DNA from: Mimachlamys varia
Lineage: Eukaryota > Mollusca > Bivalvia > Pectinida > Pectinidae
Assembly: GCA_947623455.1 (NCBI GenBank)
Contig: OX392529.1
Location: forward strand, 9,238,001 to 9,302,000
DNA length: 64,000 bases
Direction: 5' to 3'
This document shows, one piece after another, positions 13,795 through 22,725 of the stretch (position 1 is its first letter; the number at the start of each line of letters is the position of its first letter). Position numbers and translations under genes: made by a program. The notes below the pieces were generated by a model that was given only the letters and a program-made list of their open reading frames with translations, was not told where the DNA came from and did no database searches.

Positions 13795-14310
13795 TTGAAA
13801 TGCTGCTCAATGCCCTTACAGTGCCCTTCTCTCTTAATCTAATCTTTGGTATCTTGAATAACATCGGTGTTTACAACCGAATAGATAATGAAATAATTCT
13901 GCTGATGAAATTATATATATACATGTACAAGACAAGACGTTTTTATAGTACTCTTTCTGTGATGGGTCTTGTTAATTCAATAAAAGAAAATTATGTTGTC
14001 CAAAAATATATTGCACATGGTAAAGGTGATCACAGGGTGCAGCAATTTGTAAATGAATGGAAAAAATGGATGAAATTGATTTAAATTGCCGGATTCTGTC
14101 ATAAGCTGATAAATCCCACTAGTAGCTTTTAATTATAATATGTTGAACATGTGTATGATTTTTGCCTTCCACAATAATATAGATACTGTTTTTGTTCTGT
14201 TTTCTGTCCTTTTTCTTTCCCTTCGTTGTCTGTCATAGTCGATGTCTTCTTCTTTCGTGTTTTCTTTTTTTCCCTCTCTTTTATTTCCATGCTTTCTCTT
14301 TAAATCAATA
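13795..14310 (+). mobile_element. LINE fragment: C-terminal end of ORF2 plus pyrimidine-rich 3' UTR
   Basis: The frame ending at 14084 encodes about 90 residues resembling the extreme C-terminus of L1/Tx1-type non-LTR ORF2. It has a LIFGILNN segment, a hydrophobic helix with IILLMKLYIYMYK, a basic stretch, and an ENYVVQKYIAHGK plus W-rich tail. The same layout is seen in the minus-strand copy at 16707-16910. A C/T-rich stretch at 14190-14310 follows the stop, typical of LINE 3' UTRs. The reverse transcriptase and endonuclease domains are absent, so the copy is dead. No clear poly-A tail is visible. Confidence 0.65.
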
Positions 14311-14970
14311 CAGTAGAAATCTTGACAACAACAATTACCAAGTAAATCATATGTCTGTGTGGTGTATTTATTAATAATGGATGAACATTGTTTTTATATG
14401 TTTTAGTAATGTAAATGCATACCAGGTTTGAATATTGATGCACAAAAGTGTTACATATTGTAGCACTGATAATGTAGAGCAAAGTATGAAGACTCGTATG
14501 CATATAAGCGTTGTTGTAATATATACTATATTGCATAGTGTTGTGAAATTCCAATCGATCATCGATTAGAATTGGTTCGTAATCAGATGCAATTAACCTT
14601 ATACACTTTTTTTTTAATTTTTTTTTCTCCTTTTCGCATTTCTTTATTGCATCAATTGGTTTACAAACATTATTTGGCGAAATGGTTTTATTAGTACATG
14701 ATATCAAAATACAATAAGAAGAACACTAAAAACTGTAAAATAATTATGCAGAAATAAAACGTACAATTAATAAGGAAATTATTATCACTATTTTGAAAAA
14801 AAATAACTTGTTCTATGTAAACCCAGTTAAATGGATCATCAGAAGTTACACTTTGTAATTGATGATGTCATCGGAAGAACCCTGATTATTCAACTTTATC
14901 TGATCATCGTCCAATCATTAAAAGTACATATAAGTCATTAATTTATAAGTGCAAAGCAAGTATACATATA
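14311..14970. other. AT-rich sequence, nothing recognised
   Basis: Short chance open frames on the minus strand (14300-14707) are low-complexity and lysine/isoleucine-rich. No promoter, RNA or exon signature was seen. Confidence 0.4.
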
Positions 14971-14972
14971 CT

Positions 14973-15180
14973 TTATCCAGTAATGTTGTTGTGGTATGTA
15001 CTGCAGTACTGGCGATGCTTAATTCCCCATAATATATGCACAATTGTCTCCCTTTCTCTAGTACAAAAGCTACAACTGGGATTATTTGTTAGACCTATTC
15101 TATATGCATAGTAAATAATGGTAAAAATAAAATACTGCTTATTGTTAAATGTATGTGATGGAATTATTTTTACTCTCATG
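14973..15180 (-). mobile_element. LINE ORF2 fragment with the post-RT zinc-knuckle-like motif
   Basis: The minus-strand translation contains YYAYRIGLTNNPSCSFC followed by RERETIVHILW. This matches the widely conserved CxxC...HxxW segment after the reverse transcriptase in non-LTR ORF2 proteins. Only about 65 codons are open, with frame breaks on both sides. It is separate from the LINE at 15.35-16.96 kb: for a minus-strand element this more N-terminal segment would have to lie at higher coordinates. An old, broken insertion. Confidence 0.65.
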
Positions 15181-15346
15181 TGTGTTCTACCACAAATATC
15201 TCAACAGGAAAAAGCCACTTACTTGAACGTCTGTTGTGTTTACCTATCATACATCTTTAATGTTTTCGGAAAAAGACCCTTACAAGTACATCGTTCAAAA
15301 ACCTATATATCTAGGAATTTAAAGTCCTCTCCAAACATCATCAGTT

Positions 15347-15349
<3 letters not shown>

Positions 15350-15384
<35 letters not shown>
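15350..15384 (-). repeat. Poly-A tail (T35 on plus strand)
   Basis: 35 uninterrupted T follow the left copy of the putative target duplication. CCAG and a further T11 precede it on the element side, with AATAAA (minus) at 15397-15402. Read as the outer tail of the minus-strand LINE insertion. Confidence 0.7.
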
Positions 15385-15472
15385 CCAGTTTTTTTTTTTA
15401 TTCAGATCTTGTTTGTACATGATAGTATACATTAAGAAATCCCAACACACCCTAATAATAACGCATTCGTCT

Positions 15473-15473
<1 letters not shown>

Positions 15474-15503
<30 letters not shown>

Positions 15504-16150
15504 AAACTCAAACATCATCATCATTACACTGAGTAATGCAATAGTTCATCCTCATCACAGTCATGTCCATCACCATACACCGACAACATCAATCATCGTC
15601 ATCTTCACCATACACTGACCACATCAATCATCATCATCATTACACTGACTACTGTAATAGTCATCTTCATCAGCATCACCATCATATACTTACTACATCA
15701 ATAATCATCATCGTATACTGACAACATCACTCATCATTACCATATACTGACAACATCACTCATCATCATCATCATACACTGACACTCATCATCACCATAT
15801 ACTGACAACATCACTCATCATCATCATCATCATACACTGACACTCATCATTACCATATACTGACAACATCACTCATCATCATCATCATCATCATACACTG
15901 ACACTCATCATCATCATACACTGACAACATCACTAATCATCATCACTCATCGTCATCATCATCATCTTCATACATTGGCAACATTACTTATCATCATACA
16001 ATAAGAACAACACTCACCATAATCATCATCATATACTGACCATATACAGACAACATCACTCATCATCATACACTGACAGCATCACTCATCATCATCATAC
16101 ACTGACAACATCATACACTAACAACATCACTCATCATCATCAAACACTGA
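15474..16150. repeat. ATC-rich imperfect microsatellite/minisatellite
   Basis: Runs of CAT/ATC trinucleotides are interspersed with a longer degenerate unit containing CATACACTGACAACATCACT, repeated about 15 times with variable numbers of CAT. Open frames over it (for example a poly-Asp product on minus) are artefacts of the trinucleotide repeat. Confidence 0.95.
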
Positions 16151-16299
16151 CGTTAGGTAAATAAAAGATTTTCAGTACAACACCTGTTTAGATAACATTT
16201 ATCCACTGATCATACTGGACATTGTTCAAAAAATGTATGCGTTCCAGGGTTTTGCAATAGACAACACATTCATACATGAAAATAACACTTGAAAAGACA

Positions 16300-16316
16300 T
16301 TTTTTTTTTTTTTATT
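16300..16316 (-). terminator. Internal LINE polyadenylation signal and A14 tail
   Basis: On the minus strand AATAAA leads directly into 14 A. This marks the LINE's own 3' end, well before the outer tail at 15350-15384. Confidence 0.5.
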
Positions 16317-16399
16317 TAATTGAAAGGAAAAAAAAGTAAGAAGAAAGGATCATTGAATAGGGAAGAAAGGGAAGAAAAAGAAAGGATCATGAAAAAGAC

Positions 16400-16421
16400 G
16401 GGGGGGGGGGGGGGGGGGGGG
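16400..16421. repeat. G22 homopolymer
   Basis: 22 consecutive G on the plus strand inside a purine-rich stretch (16320-16425). On the LINE-sense strand this is C-rich 3' UTR. Confidence 0.98.
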
Positions 16422-16706
16422 AGGATAGGCCAGGTCAAATGTTACAAAAAAATATTGTATAGAATTTTATTTTTTTTTATAGAAAGAAACCAGAGACAGG
16501 GATGATGACTTAAACTAATATAAATATAAATACTTTTCAAAATCTTTCAGCAAAATGTATTGTCAGGTAATTACTGGATGAGTCTATAAACTAACATATT
16601 TATAATATTACAAATATGTGTACAACAATAATGAATAATGTATATATAGTCATGTTTACTACTATATTTGTGTCAGTAAACAAGATATGTACACTGATGT
16701 TTCTGA

Positions 16707-16910
16707 TTACTCAACAAGCTCTAATAGCCTAACCCAATTTCCCCAATATTCTGTAAATTTTTGTAAATAGTTTTCACCTTTAGCAGTTGCAATATACCTT
16801 TGTACAATGTAATGGTCTTTTATTTTCAAAATAAGAGTGTTGATATTTAATTTCTTATTGTTACATCTAGAACTATACATGTATTGTTTGATTACTATAA
16901 GTATTTCATT
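16707..16910 (-). pseudogene. LINE ORF2 C-terminus remnant
   Basis: The minus-strand frame encodes NEILIVIKQYMYSSRCN, then KDHYIVQRYIATAKGE and a W-containing tail ending in a stop at 16707. It parallels the plus-strand copy at 13795-14084 (MKLYIYMYK, YVVQKYIAHGK, W-rich tail), so both belong to related L1/Tx1-like lineages. The first residues of the longer open frame (16911-16931) come from flanking sequence rather than the element. Confidence 0.65.
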
Positions 16911-16935
16911 ATCATCAGTTAAATTATGCATTATG

Positions 16936-16996
16936 CATTGACACGGAACCTAAATGCATCATCAGTTAAATTATGCATTTAGGTTCCGTGTCAATG
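16936..16996. repeat. Perfect 24-bp inverted repeat, 13-nt loop
   Basis: CATTGACACGGAACCTAAAT at 16936 and its exact reverse complement ending at 16996 form 24-bp arms (16936-16959, 16973-16996). The loop is 16960-16972. A 19-nt direct repeat, CATCAGTTAAATTATGCAT, also occurs at 16913-16931 and 16960-16978. The combination sits at the 5' boundary of the minus-strand LINE. Confidence 0.95.
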
Positions 16997-17094
16997 TGAA
17001 GTTCCGTGGCACTTTATTACAGTATACTTAATAAGTAATCAGCGCCAGGGAAGACTAATGAACAAACGATACGTGTAGGGCCATTAAACCGGCC

Positions 17095-18002
17095 AAGTCC
17101 AACCGGCAAACAGTTTGCCCTGCGGATAGTCAGTCCAAGTGGTTACACCACCGGCACACAGTTTACCCTGCGGATAGTCAGTCCAAGTGGTTACACCACC
17201 GGCACACAGTTTACCCTGCGGATTGTCAGTCCAAGTGGTTACACCACCGGCACACAGTTTACCCCGCGGATAGTCAGTCCAAGTGGTTACACCACCGGCA
17301 CACAGTTTACCATGCGGATAGTCAGTCCAAGTGGTTACACCACCGGCACACAGTTTACCCTGCGGATTGTCAGTCCAAGTGGTTACACCACCGGCACACA
17401 ATTTACCCTGCGGATAGTCAGTCCAAGTGGTCACACCACCGGCACACAGTTTACCCTGCGGATAGTCAGTCCAAGTGGTTACACCACCGGCACACAGTTT
17501 ACCCTGCGGATTGTCAGTCCAAGTGGTTACACCACCGGCACACAGTTTACCCCGCGGACTGTCAGTCCAAGTGGTTACACCACCGGCACACAGTTTACCC
17601 TGCGGATAGTCAGTCCAAGTGGTTACACCACCGGCACACAGTTTACCCTGCGGATTGTCAGTCCAAGTGATTACACCACCGGCACACAGTTTACCCTGCG
17701 GATAGTCAGTCCAAGTGGTTACACCACCGGCACACAGTTTACCCCGCGGATAGTCAGTCCAAGCGGTTACACTACTGGCAAACAGTTTACCCCGCGGATA
17801 GTCAGTCCAAGTGGTTACACTACTGGCAAACAGTTTACCCCGCGGATAGTCAGTCCAAGCGGTTACACTACTGGCAAACAGTTTACCCCGCGGATAGTCA
17901 GTCCAAGCGGTTACACCACCGGCACACAGTTTACCCCGCGGATAGTCAGTCCAAGTGGTTACACCACCGGCACACAGTTTACCCTGCGGATAGTCAGTAG
18001 TC
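17095..18002. repeat. 48-bp minisatellite, about 19 copies, open in two frames
   Basis: Unit contains GGATAGTCAGTCCAAGTGGT and ACACCACCGGCACACAG, and is much more GC-rich than its surroundings. Because 48 is divisible by 3, one frame on each strand stays open across the array. The plus frame repeats RIVSPSGYTTGTQFTL; the minus frame repeats TTWTDYPQGKLCAGGV. The only plus ATG (17312) arose by a CTG-to-ATG change in one unit. Differences between units are mostly replacements (L/P, Y/H, T/K, G/D), which does not look like coding constraint. Confidence 0.95.
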
Positions 18003-18119
18003 AGTCCAACTGTTGTGTTAATTGTTTAGAGTTCACAATAATAACGGGAAATATAATAACATTTCAACTAGCTAGAATACCATGACAACCTATCTGGTAG
18101 TCCTATAATTAACACATGC

Positions 18120-18998
18120 TGTGCTTTATCTTTCTGATGTAGAAGGGTGCTACGTCTGACACCAGTGTTAGGTAAATGGTTCTAATGTAGAAAGGTGCTA
18201 CGTCTGACATCAATGTTAGGTAAATGGTTCTAATGTAGAAGGGTGCTACGTCTGACACCAATGTTAGGTAAATGGTTCTAATGTAGAATTGTGCTACGTC
18301 TGACACCAATTTTAAGGTAAACGGTTCTAATGTAGAAGGGTGCTACGTCTGACACCAATGTTAAATAAATAGTTCTAATGTAGAAGGGTGCTACGCCTGA
18401 CACCAATGTTAGGTAAATAGTTCTAATGTAGAAGGGTACTACGTCTGACACCAATGTTAAGTAAATGGTTCTAATGTAGAAGGGTGCTAAGTCTGACACC
18501 AATGTTAAGTAAATGGTTCTAATGTAGAAGGGTGCTAAGTCTGACACCAATGTTAGGTAAATGGTTCTAATGTAGAAGGGTGCTTCGTGTGACACCAATG
18601 TTAGGTAAATGGTTCTAATGTAGAAGGGTGCTAAGTCTGACACCAATGTTAGGTAAATGGTTCTAATGTAGAAGGGTGCTACGCCTGACACCAATGTTAA
18701 GTAAATGGTTCTAATGTAGAAGGGTACTACGTCTGACACCAATGTTAAGTAAATGGTTCTAATGTAGAAGGGTGCTAAGTCTGACACCAATGTTAGGTAA
18801 ATGGTTCTAATGTAGAAGGGTACTACGTCTGACACCAATGTTAAGTAAATGGTTCTAATGTAGAAGGGTGCTAAGTCTGACACCAATGTTAGGTAAATGG
18901 TTCTAATGTAGAAGGGTGCTACGCCTGACACCAATGTTAGGTAAATGGTTCTAATGTAGAAGGGTGCTTCGTGTGACACCAATGTTAAGTAAATGGAT
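18120..18998. repeat. Second, unrelated 48-bp minisatellite, about 18 copies
   Basis: Unit contains GGTTCTAATGTAGAAGGGTG and CTGACACCAATGTTAGG, with no visible similarity to the neighbouring 48-bp array. It is again open on the minus strand (repeating YIRTIYLTLVSD plus VAPF-type variants). A one-base indel near 18310 breaks that frame. Most likely non-coding. Confidence 0.95.
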
Positions 18999-18999
18999 G

Positions 19000-19670
19000 T
19001 GTAATGCTGCGGAGTAAGATGCTGACCTACTTTGTTTTGAGTTCCCATCTTTTGGCCCCTAGCATCACTGACGAGTCCAAGACAGAAATTTCAAAGCTGC
19101 AGCATGTGTATGTGTTACGTCCTCTTCTGAGGAATTATATAATGATGTGGCGCATGATGTTTTCAGTTAAAATATATAAAATGTATAGTTTTTTAGATAT
19201 TATATTGGTGCTAGGTTATTACTATATATCTCAAATTATATATATATGATCATGGAAGTAATAGCGAAAGTACGGACAGATAAATTGTCAAATTTTCAAG
19301 GCTATCCATCCCTTTATTAAGACACATAAAATACACGTTACATCACATAAACAGAATATACGTAAAACATGAGAAATGTTTTAGGCATATAATCCCTTCG
19401 GCTGATCGGACGCCGAAGGTCCTACCAAATCTGCAAAAAACATTTTAAGGTGATGTTAAGAAAGTATAAAATTCAGCCAAAAATGTTGTTACTAATCGTA
19501 GAAGACAGCTTCTGAGCGTATCTATTTGGTTGTTTTTAACATTTGTTTCAGGTTGGGTCGACCCCGAGAAAGTCAGAGTCGGTACATTTTCGTCCCACTC
19601 GAAATACTTATATATATGTATAAGACACATTTGAGTTTACAAAAGCAGTACTTCAGCACCACATCAAACT
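19000..19670. other. Unique spacer with a minus-strand AATAAA and a GC hairpin
   Basis: A perfect 8-bp stem (CCTTCGGC/GCCGAAGG, 19395-19402 with 19412-19419) closes a 9-nt loop. On the minus strand, AATAAA lies about 80 bases downstream (19313-19318). This could be the 3' end of an unrecognised mobile element or transcript on the minus strand, but I cannot identify it. Confidence 0.3.
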
Positions 19671-19675
19671 CAATA

Positions 19676-20237
19676 TAGTACACTTATATGTTGTATAGGT
19701 GCCTCGAAATCATTATAGTATATGTAATATTGATGCGTCTAAATGATTATGTAATATTGGTGCGTCTAAATCATTATAGTATATGTTATGTTGGTGCGTC
19801 TAAATCATTGTAGTATATGTAATATTGGTGCGTCTAAACCATTGTAGTATATGTAATATTGGTGCGTCTAAACCATTGTAGTATATGTAATATTGGTGCG
19901 TCTAAACCATTGTAGTATATGTAATATTGGTGCGTCTAAACCATTACATTAAATGTTATATTGGTGCGTCTAAATCATTATAGTATATGTTATATTGTTG
20001 CGTCTAAATCATTATAGTATATGCTATATTGTTGCGTCTAAACCATTACATTATATGTCATATTGGTGCGTCTAAATCATTATGTAATATTGGTGCGTCT
20101 TAACCATTATATTATATGTAATATTGGTGCCTCTAAATTATAATATTATATGTTATAATAGTGACTCTAAATCATTATAGTATATGTTATATTGGTGCGT
20201 CTAAATCATTGTAGTATATGTTATATGTTATACAGGT
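19676..20237. repeat. 34-bp minisatellite, about 16 copies
   Basis: TATTGGTGCGTCTAAACCAT recurs at 34-bp spacing (CGTCTA at 19831, 19865, 19899). Some units lack about 10 bp. Variants are AAATCATTATAG and AACCATTGTAG. Confidence 0.95.
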
Positions 20238-20840
20238 GTCTCTAAATCGATTTAGTATTTCTCACATTGATGAGATTGTGTTGTCACGTCATTATTCAAT
20301 TTGTCCAAATGTTTTCCCCGTCTTATTATCGCAATTTTATCAAATCCATCTTAATATAAATCGTATGATGGTGCGGTTCATTTGGCAAGATGGAAGTGCA
20401 TTTTTGAAGTAATTTTAATTGTTTAATATCATTTCTGTTCATTATATTTTGCTATATTGTCATTAGAAAAATCGGAGAGGGAATACATTGATATTTGTAA
20501 AATATGATGAAGTCGGTTGAATATCAAAATTTAAAAATACATGATGTCAGATTACCGGTAGACCAGTTCATGTGAAGACGAATTTGAGATGGACAGAACA
20601 GGTCCGGGCACTGCCCTTGTGTCGGATGAGTCAGTGAAAGTCTTGACTAAAAATGTCTGATAATATAATTGTACTGCTACAAAAGATATAATTGTACTGC
20701 TACAAAAGATATAATTGGTATATTATCTGTATTGTCATATCTTACATCAACGAGCGTTCACCGATCGACTATTAAAGTATTGTTGCGGAATCATGTTTAA
20801 CAAAGTTGTTCATACTTTTTTGTCTTTATTTATAAACGTC
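20238..20840. other. AT-rich intergenic DNA
   Basis: No gene supported. A two-copy 24-bp repeat (ATAATTGTACTGCTACAAAA) lies at about 20663-20715. Confidence 0.4.
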
Positions 20841-20844
20841 CACC

Positions 20845-21110
20845 CTGACTCAGAAGTTAAGTAGTTAGAACACAATGCCGTAATCAGTCGATTGTCCTCC
20901 TTTCACACCCGGTATTCTGTCGGTAATTGACACGCACTATGTAGAGTGTTTAGGCAGGTATGCTGATGATCTGTTCCGCTATTATCTCCAGAATGCTTCA
21001 CAAACTACGATTCACGGGGATTCAAGGACAGAAGAGACCTGCCGTGATACGTGACGCTATCGGTACCATATGATACGATAGATAGACACCTATGCTCGAC
21101 ATACAAACAA
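20845..21110 (+). mobile_element. Possible tRNA-derived SINE
   Basis: CTCAGAAGTTAAGTAGTTAG (from 20849) resembles a box A region. TTCACACCCGG (20902-20912) resembles a degraded box B at tRNA-like spacing. The following about 200 bp are unlike the AT-rich surroundings. Evidence is weak and no poly-A tail was found. Confidence 0.25.
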
Positions 21111-22109
21111 ACGCCAAGTTTACTGGTGCACACAGCATTTGTTCTTGGTATGAATAAGTCCTTTTATTTTACTTTCAACGAATAATGACACATTTCTTTA
21201 CTTCAACATGTTTAGTCATATATCTGGGAGGTAAACGCTATTTAGAGTGGTTTAAAAGCTGCACGTTTTTTAAGGTTGCACAAGATGAGGAAAGCTTAAA
21301 GGAGGCATTTAGTGAACTTAATATCATGTAAAAGGTGTCACTTTTAGTAAGATTAAATTGTGTAGCATTAGAAATATAACATAGCTGACAACAGATGACA
21401 TGCATTTTTTTTTATTATATAATATAAAGTTAATTTGAGTATTCTGATCATAGGATGATTCCCTCGCCCAAACATATCAGATTTTCCTAAATAAAGCATG
21501 TATAGGGATAACGCAGGATGACGCCATGTTGAATTATATAACTTTTATTCTGTACAAATCAGGTTGAGAATCCAATTTGACAGTCCCACTGCACACAGGA
21601 CAACTAATTGGAAGTATTTCTAGAAGAAGACTGATATAGGCTTAGCCTGTTGTCTTATTCTTTTGGCAATACGATATTTGCATGCATAAATATTTGTATG
21701 TATTATATATGTATTGTTAATAAAATATTTTTGAAATTAAAAAAATACAGGACAACAGCCATTGTTGCTATAGTAGTATTGCATTGTACTCTTTGATCCG
21801 ATGTTTCTCACTTAGGTAGTTATGACCCTTCCCCCTACAATTACGATATTTTTGTTACAAAGTCCTTCGCAATTATCTTGTCCCTTACCAAGCAGCAGTG
21901 CGATATAAAGGGTTTCCGGCCTGGGACCGACATTAAGTGTAGCGATATTGGTCGGATATTTGATAAAACCTCGAACCGTTAAACTGCTACATCGCTTTCG
22001 TTTAAAAGGCGGAAACAGCAGGAAATTTGCCACGAGATAGACGAGGCCGTAAATGGCTTATATTATGTTCACACACACTTTAGCTAAAATTATAACATAA
22101 ATGATGTCT
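21111..22109. other. Intergenic, nothing recognised
   Basis: Unique AT-rich sequence. A small open frame on minus (21812-22033) has no recognisable domain. Confidence 0.35.
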
Positions 22110-22526
22110 TCATGGGAAAACGAAACCTACAACACTGTCAACATTATTTCTGATTTACTTGCTTCTCCATTCTATGAGATTTTCGTGATAGATGTCAACT
22201 GCTGACGAACAAACTTACGGCACAGGCATTCGAGAGATGCAGGTTGATGAAGACTATGGTCAAGTGTTATGATCGCCATCTTGATCTCATCGAGAAATAT
22301 TTTGTATCTTTGTGTGATATGAAGATGGACGTTTTTGAGTTTGCTTATTGTTACGATGACAGTGATGACTTGGTTCTCATTTTTAGGATTGATGCTTACC
22401 AATATTTACATGGCGGGTGTCGTCAATGAAGCAGAAGACGCTTAATCTTCCGGAACAACTGGTCTTATTTTCTTGTGCTTTTACGAGTGTCTCCATGTAA
22501 ATCTTTCCTTTGTTCCTATTTTGCCT
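22110..22526 (+). mobile_element. Penelope-like element (PLE) 3' fragment, copy A
   Basis: Contains the degraded end of a PLE reverse transcriptase (RHLDLIEKYFVSLCDMKMD, about 22273-22330) and the shared 3' non-coding segment (ATGGCGGGTGTCGTC, GAAGCAGAAGACGCTTA). That segment recurs in eight other places in the window. It is truncated near the CCTATTTTGCC segment, where it meets copy B in opposite orientation. The RT core (YIDD region) is absent. Confidence 0.75.
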
Positions 22527-22725
22527 TAAAATCAATTAAACTAGGGGCAAAATACGCAAAAAGGAAGGATCTACATGGAGACCCTTGTAAAGGTACAAGA
22601 GAATTAAACCAAGTGCTACGGAGGAGTTAGCGTCTTCTGCTTCATCGACGACACCCGCCTTGTAAATCTTGGTCACATCCATGTAAACCTTCAGTTCCCG
22701 AGATTAGAACCGAGTTAAAACAAAA
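22527..22725 (-). mobile_element. PLE 3' fragment, copy B, inverted against copy A
   Basis: Reverse complement of the same 3' non-coding segment (GACGACACCCGCC at about 22647, AAAATCAATTAAACTAGGGG at about 22527). It directly abuts copy A, giving an inverted repeat with arms of about 170 bp and essentially no spacer. Confidence 0.8.

Larger units (their letters stand above)
15336..16972 (-). mobile_element. 5'-truncated LINE insertion with 16-bp target duplication and long downstream tail
   Basis: The 16-mer CATCATCAGTTAAATT occurs exactly at 15336-15351 and 16957-16972. Read on the minus strand, the intervening DNA starts near 16910 with the ORF2 C-terminus. It continues through a pyrimidine-rich 3' UTR and a C22 tract (G22 on plus, 16400-16421) to AATAAA and 14 A (plus 16300-16316). 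It then runs on through about 900 bp of ATC-rich repeat to a second AATAAA (plus 15397-15402) and a tail that is T11 plus T35 on the plus strand (15389-15399 and 15350-15384). This fits target-primed insertion with read-through of the element's own polyadenylation site. Confidence 0.55.

Noticed and set aside
15319..15504. Poly-Lys/poly-Asp minus-strand frame
   Set aside because: Translation of the poly-A tail and the ATC repeat.
17312..18085. 257-codon repetitive open frame
   Set aside because: Product of a 48-bp minisatellite. The ATG is a unit-specific mutation and the unit differences do not look constrained.
18278..19048. 256-codon minus-strand repetitive open frame
   Set aside because: Artefact of the second 48-bp array.
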